Below are positions 6,015 through 7,691 of a DNA stretch of 7,691 bases, in pieces. Made by a program: the position numbers and the translations under genes. The DNA lies in NCBI GenBank assembly GCA_041675805.1, contig JBAYTD010000127.1, forward strand, positions 1 to 7,691. Direction: 5' to 3'. This DNA comes from JANNWF01 sp041675805. Lineage in GTDB: Bacteria; Pseudomonadota; Gammaproteobacteria; Xanthomonadales; Xanthomonadaceae. Positions within the stretch are counted from its first letter, which is position 1. Every line of letters begins with the position of its first letter. The notes under the pieces are model-generated. The model made no database searches. It was not told the origin of the DNA and worked only from the letters and a program-made list of their open reading frames with translations.

Positions 6015-6869
6015 TCAGTTCAGGCGCATCGGCGTCGCACCGGCGTCGATCAGCAGTTCGCGGACGCTGTCGCCATCCTCGGCCTGCGGGTGCAGGCGCA
6101 GGTAGGTGCCGAGGTCGCGCTGCGCCGCCAGGCGGTGGCCCATGTTCAGATAGTAGAGGCCGCGGTCGCGCAGTTCTTCCGGCTGCGTCGGATCGAGCCG
6201 CACCAGGCGGTCGGCGCAGCGCACCGCCTTGTCCCAGGCTTCGCGTTCGGCGTAGACCGCCTTCAGGTTGCGCAGCATCCGCGCCAGGATGCTGCGATGC
6301 CCGGCCGGAGCGAGGATGTCGAGCAGTTGCTGGTCGTCGATGTCGTTGCCGCCCAGGTGCGGACGCGCGCGCAGCTTGAGCTCCTCGGCGTCCAGCGAGC
6401 GGCCCTGGTGGTAGGGATCGATCACCAGCAACCCGCCCTCGACCGGCATGCGGACGAGGAAATGGCCGGGGAACGACACGCCCGCCAGGTCCAGCCCCAG
6501 TCGCCGCGCCAGTTCCATCTGCAGGATGCCGAGCGAGATCGGGATGCCGAGGCGACGGTCGAGCACGTCGTTGAGATAGCTGTTGCGCGGATCGTAGAAG
6601 TCCTGCTGGTTGCCGGCGAAGCCCTGTTCCTGGAACAGGTAGCGGTTCAGCTCGGCCAGCCGCGCGCGCGGCTCCGCCTGATCGCCCAGGCGCACCGCCA
6701 GCGTCTGTGCGTGATGAGCGATCTGCGTCTCGTAGTGCCCGGCGTCGAGGTCCGGGTACTCGTCGCGGGCGATCAGCAGGACGGCGGACAGCAGCGGGAT
6801 GTGTTCGTCGGGAAGCTGGATCAGGTGCTCCCACTGGAGGTCGTCAGGATGCATGTTCATGGCGGACAT
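6015..6869 (-). CDS. SirB1-like protein: transglutaminase-like fold plus TPR
   Basis: A 284-residue soluble protein close in length to E. coli SirB1/YchA. The N-terminal helical part leads to the transglutaminase-like core: 'FYDPRNSYLNDVLDRRLGIPISLGIL' split over 91-116, 'GVSFPGHFLVR' (130-140) and 'LLVIDPYHQG' (147-156). The histidine and aspartate of a papain-like triad are represented by H136 and D151, but the cysteine position is S112, as is usual in this family, so cysteine-type catalysis is not expected. Residues about 199-262 form tetratricopeptide-like helices ('NLKAVYAEREAWDKAVRCADRLVRLDP'...), pointing to protein binding. ATG 6869 has a strong GGGAGG 4 nt upstream; ATG at codon 4 is an alternative at 13 nt. 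It follows the DUF192 gene by 18 bp, so the two are likely co-transcribed. Molecular function is unknown. Confidence 0.9.
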   Translation of the reverse strand: MSAMNMHPDDLQWEHLIQLPDEHIPLLSAVLLIARDEYPDLDAGHYETQIAHHAQTLAVRLGDQAEPRARLAELNRYLFQEQGFAGNQQDFYDPRNSYLNDVLDRRLGIPISLGILQMELARRLGLDLAGVSFPGHFLVRMPVEGGLLVIDPYHQGRSLDAEELKLRARPHLGGNDIDDQQLLDILAPAGHRSILARMLRNLKAVYAEREAWDKAVRCADRLVRLDPTQPEELRDRGLYYLNMGHRLAAQRDLGTYLRLHPQAEDGDSVRELLIDAGATPMRLN

Positions 6870-6887
6870 GTGGCCTCCCGTCGGCGG

Positions 6888-7364
6888 TCAATCAAGGGGC
6901 GCGCCCGGAATGCCGGGGCCGAAGATCAGCTTCGTGCCGGCTGCCACGCCCAGGCGCGCGGCCTCGCCGGCGTTGAGTTCGAGCACGTAACGGCCCGGTC
7001 CCGCGCTCGGGTAGCTCGGGCAGTAGCGGGTCCTGCACGGTTGCGCGTCGGCCGATACCGACACCAGCTCGCCACGGCCGTCGAAGTAGAGGATGTCCAG
7101 CGCGATCAGCGTGTTCTTCATCCAGAACGCCAGCGGCTGCTCGACCTCGAACACGAACAGCATGCCAGCGTCGACCGCCATCGACTCGCGGAACATCAGC
7201 CCGCGCATCCGCGCGTACTCGTCGGTGGCCAGCTCGACCGTGTAGCGCTGGCCGGCCAACTCGACCCAGCCTGTGGCCGGTGCCGAGCCCGCAGCGCCGG
7301 CGAGCGCGGGCATCGCGCAGCCCAGCAGCAGGAGGGATCGGGCCGCCAATCGTCGCAGGCGCAT
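6888..7364 (-). CDS. Exported DUF192 family protein
   Basis: A 158-residue protein. The DUF192 domain (about 33-150) shows the family signatures 'RMRGLMFRESM' (52-62), 'GMLFVFE' (67-73), 'FWMKNTLIALDILYFD' (80-95), the cysteine pair C110/C115 in 'QPCRTRYCPSYPSAGPGRYVLEL', and 'GTKLIF' near the end. The N-terminus MRLRRLAARSLLLLGCAMPALAGAAG looks like a Sec signal peptide, probably cut after ALAGA. 'LLGC' at 13-16 resembles a lipobox, but the hydrophobic stretch before C16 is short, so a lipoprotein is less likely. ATG 7364 is chosen because GAGGAG lies 8 nt upstream; an in-frame ATG at 7421 would put 19 polar residues before the signal. It is the first gene of a leftward pair with the SirB1-like gene. 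The biochemical role of DUF192 is not established. Confidence 0.9.
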   Translation of the reverse strand: MRLRRLAARSLLLLGCAMPALAGAAGSAPATGWVELAGQRYTVELATDEYARMRGLMFRESMAVDAGMLFVFEVEQPLAFWMKNTLIALDILYFDGRGELVSVSADAQPCRTRYCPSYPSAGPGRYVLELNAGEAARLGVAAGTKLIFGPGIPGAPLD

Positions 7365-7372
7365 GCTCAGGG

Positions 7373-7378
7373 CTCCTC
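7373..7378 (-). promoter_or_regulatory. Ribosome binding site fixing the DUF192 start
   Basis: On the minus strand this reads GAGGAG, 8 nt before ATG 7364. It decides between that start and the upstream ATG at 7421. No convincing promoter for this gene is visible between here and the rRNA promoter region. Confidence 0.75.
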
Positions 7379-7434
7379 GGGTTCGGGGACGCAGCGCCAC
7401 CTTACACGAAGCGATCATCATTCAGACGAGGGGC

Positions 7435-7463
7435 TTCACAGCCGCGACCCGACGGTGTAGAGT
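7435..7463 (+). promoter_or_regulatory. rRNA operon promoter P1
   Basis: A -35 TTCACA (7435-7440, 5/6) and a -10 TAGAGT (7458-7463, 4/6) are separated by exactly 17 nt. They are followed by GCGCGCC, a GC-rich discriminator typical of stringently controlled stable-RNA promoters. The start point would be near 7470. Confidence 0.65.
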
Positions 7464-7470
7464 GCGCGCC

Positions 7471-7514
7471 CCTTCGTCAGGAAGGCCCGCTCGCCGGGCA
7501 GCCCGGGCGAAGGG
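7471..7514 (+). other. Structured spacer between P1 and P2
   Basis: Transcripts from P1 can fold here. CCTTC (7471-7475) pairs with GAAGG (7481-7485) around 5 nt. TCGCC (7491-7495) pairs with GGCGA (7506-7510), extended by GG/CC past a bulge. A competing longer fold pairs CCCTTCG (7470-7476) with CGAAGGG (7508-7514). No gene is seen. Confidence 0.35.
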
Positions 7515-7519
7515 AGGGA

Positions 7520-7527
7520 GGAAAAAA
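7520..7527 (+). promoter_or_regulatory. A-tract upstream of P2, candidate UP element
   Basis: Six consecutive A residues (7522-7527) end a pure purine run (7509-7528). They centre about 50 nt upstream of the predicted P2 start, where the RNA polymerase alpha C-terminal domain contacts UP elements of rRNA promoters. Confidence 0.45.
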
Positions 7528-7542
7528 GTTGGCACGAAGGTG

Positions 7543-7570
7543 TTGACGGACTCCAAAAACGCCCTATAAT
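7543..7570 (+). promoter_or_regulatory. rRNA operon promoter P2
   Basis: A -35 TTGACG (7543-7548, 5/6) and a perfect -10 TATAAT (7565-7570) are 16 nt apart. They are followed by the GC-rich GGGCGGC expected of a growth-rate-regulated promoter. This is the best sigma-70 promoter in the window, with a start near 7577, and it points toward the rRNA leader. Confidence 0.88.
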
Positions 7571-7603
7571 GGGCGGCTCGCTTCAGGAGACTGGGGTGAA
7601 GGG

Positions 7604-7631
7604 GGTCAAGGCGTTGAGGCCTTGGTCTTTT
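7604..7631 (+). other. boxB-like hairpin followed by U-tract
   Basis: GGTCAAGGC (7604-7612) pairs with GCCTTGGTC (7619-7627) over 9 bp, two of them G-U, with a 6-nt loop. TTTT (7628-7631) follows. In E. coli rRNA leaders a boxB hairpin precedes boxA, and this one occupies that place. Its outline also resembles a weak intrinsic terminator. Confidence 0.55.
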
Positions 7632-7642
7632 GATCTTTGACA
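7631..7642 (+). promoter_or_regulatory. boxA antitermination site
   Basis: TGATCTTTGACA matches the E. coli rRNA boxA TGCTCTTTAACA at 10 of 12 positions. boxA in nascent RNA binds NusB-NusE (S10) and makes RNA polymerase resistant to Rho over the untranslated rRNA operon. Its place after two strong promoters and a hairpin supports the call. Confidence 0.8.
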
Positions 7643-7691
7643 GTGTGCGCAGGTGACTTGTGCGGGCGTCTGCGGATGGGTGAGAAGTCCA

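Larger units (their letters stand above)
7577..7691 (+). promoter_or_regulatory. rRNA operon leader with hairpins and boxA; 16S gene lies beyond the window
   Basis: The transcribed leader contains a small hairpin with a GAGA (GNRA) tetraloop: CTTCAG 7581-7586 with CTGGGG 7591-7596, two G-U pairs. Next comes a 9-bp hairpin (7604-7627), then boxA. The last bases (TTTGACAGTGTGCG, CTTGTGCGGGCG, GAGAAGTCCA) match my memory of xanthomonad 16S leaders. TGTGCG recurs at 7644-7649 and 7659-7664. The mature 16S 5' end (expected near an AGAGTTTGAT motif) is not reached, so the rRNA call rests on promoter and leader only. Confidence 0.8.

Noticed and set aside
7350..7421. DUF192 protein start at ATG 7421
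   Set aside because: It would put 19 mostly polar residues ahead of the signal peptide and ignore the GAGGAG before ATG 7364.
6090..7460. Plus-strand open frame of 456 codons opposite the SirB1-like and DUF192 genes
   Set aside because: Same cause: antisense shadow of two real genes, biased composition, no motif, and it runs into the rRNA P1 promoter.
1..7691. CRISPR array, transposon ends, tRNA genes, integrase or toxin-antitoxin genes
   Set aside because: I looked for spaced direct repeats, terminal inverted repeats, cloverleaf patterns and small paired ORFs on both strands and found none that hold up.

Overview
The window is high-GC chromosomal DNA with tightly packed housekeeping genes. 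Protein wording (the gap active-site region, the rubredoxin, the DUF192/SirB1 pair) and the layout of the rRNA leader at the right end suggest a gammaproteobacterium of the Xanthomonadales/Lysobacterales type. This is recognition from memory; no search was run. I see no insertion sequence, phage gene, CRISPR array, tRNA or attachment site, and no obvious sign of recent transfer.

Left part (1-3909): a gene cut by the window edge runs leftward and encodes an SPFH/Band-7 protein of the YdjI-like type. From the 142-bp divergent gap, a rightward unit starts: an OmpR/PhoB-type response regulator, its membrane histidine kinase, then a signal-peptide-bearing isoaspartyl peptidase/L-asparaginase of the Ntn-hydrolase family. 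The kinase has no ATG in its frame upstream of the first membrane helix. A ten-codon mini-ORF fills the space between regulator and kinase and overlaps the likely GTG start as GTGA.

Middle (3910-5996): gap (glyceraldehyde-3-phosphate dehydrogenase) has its own extended -10 promoter and a structured 5' UTR. It ends at a strong hairpin shared with the converging thiE (thiamine-phosphate synthase). A small rubredoxin gene diverges from thiE.

Right part (5997-7691): converging on the rubredoxin gene is a leftward two-gene unit. A secreted DUF192 protein is followed after 18 bp by a SirB1-like transglutaminase-fold/TPR protein. The last roughly 260 bases are the control region of a ribosomal RNA operon running rightward out of the window: tandem promoters P1 and P2, an A-tract that could be an UP element, two hairpins, and a 10/12 match to boxA. 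The 16S gene itself is not reached.

The genes are mostly ordinary, and I did not find a clear undescribed system. The points most worth a second look are the regulator-kinase junction with its mini-ORF, the palindrome in front of the regulator, the signalling pair next to a periplasmic peptidase, and the terminator-like hairpin just before boxA in the rRNA leader.
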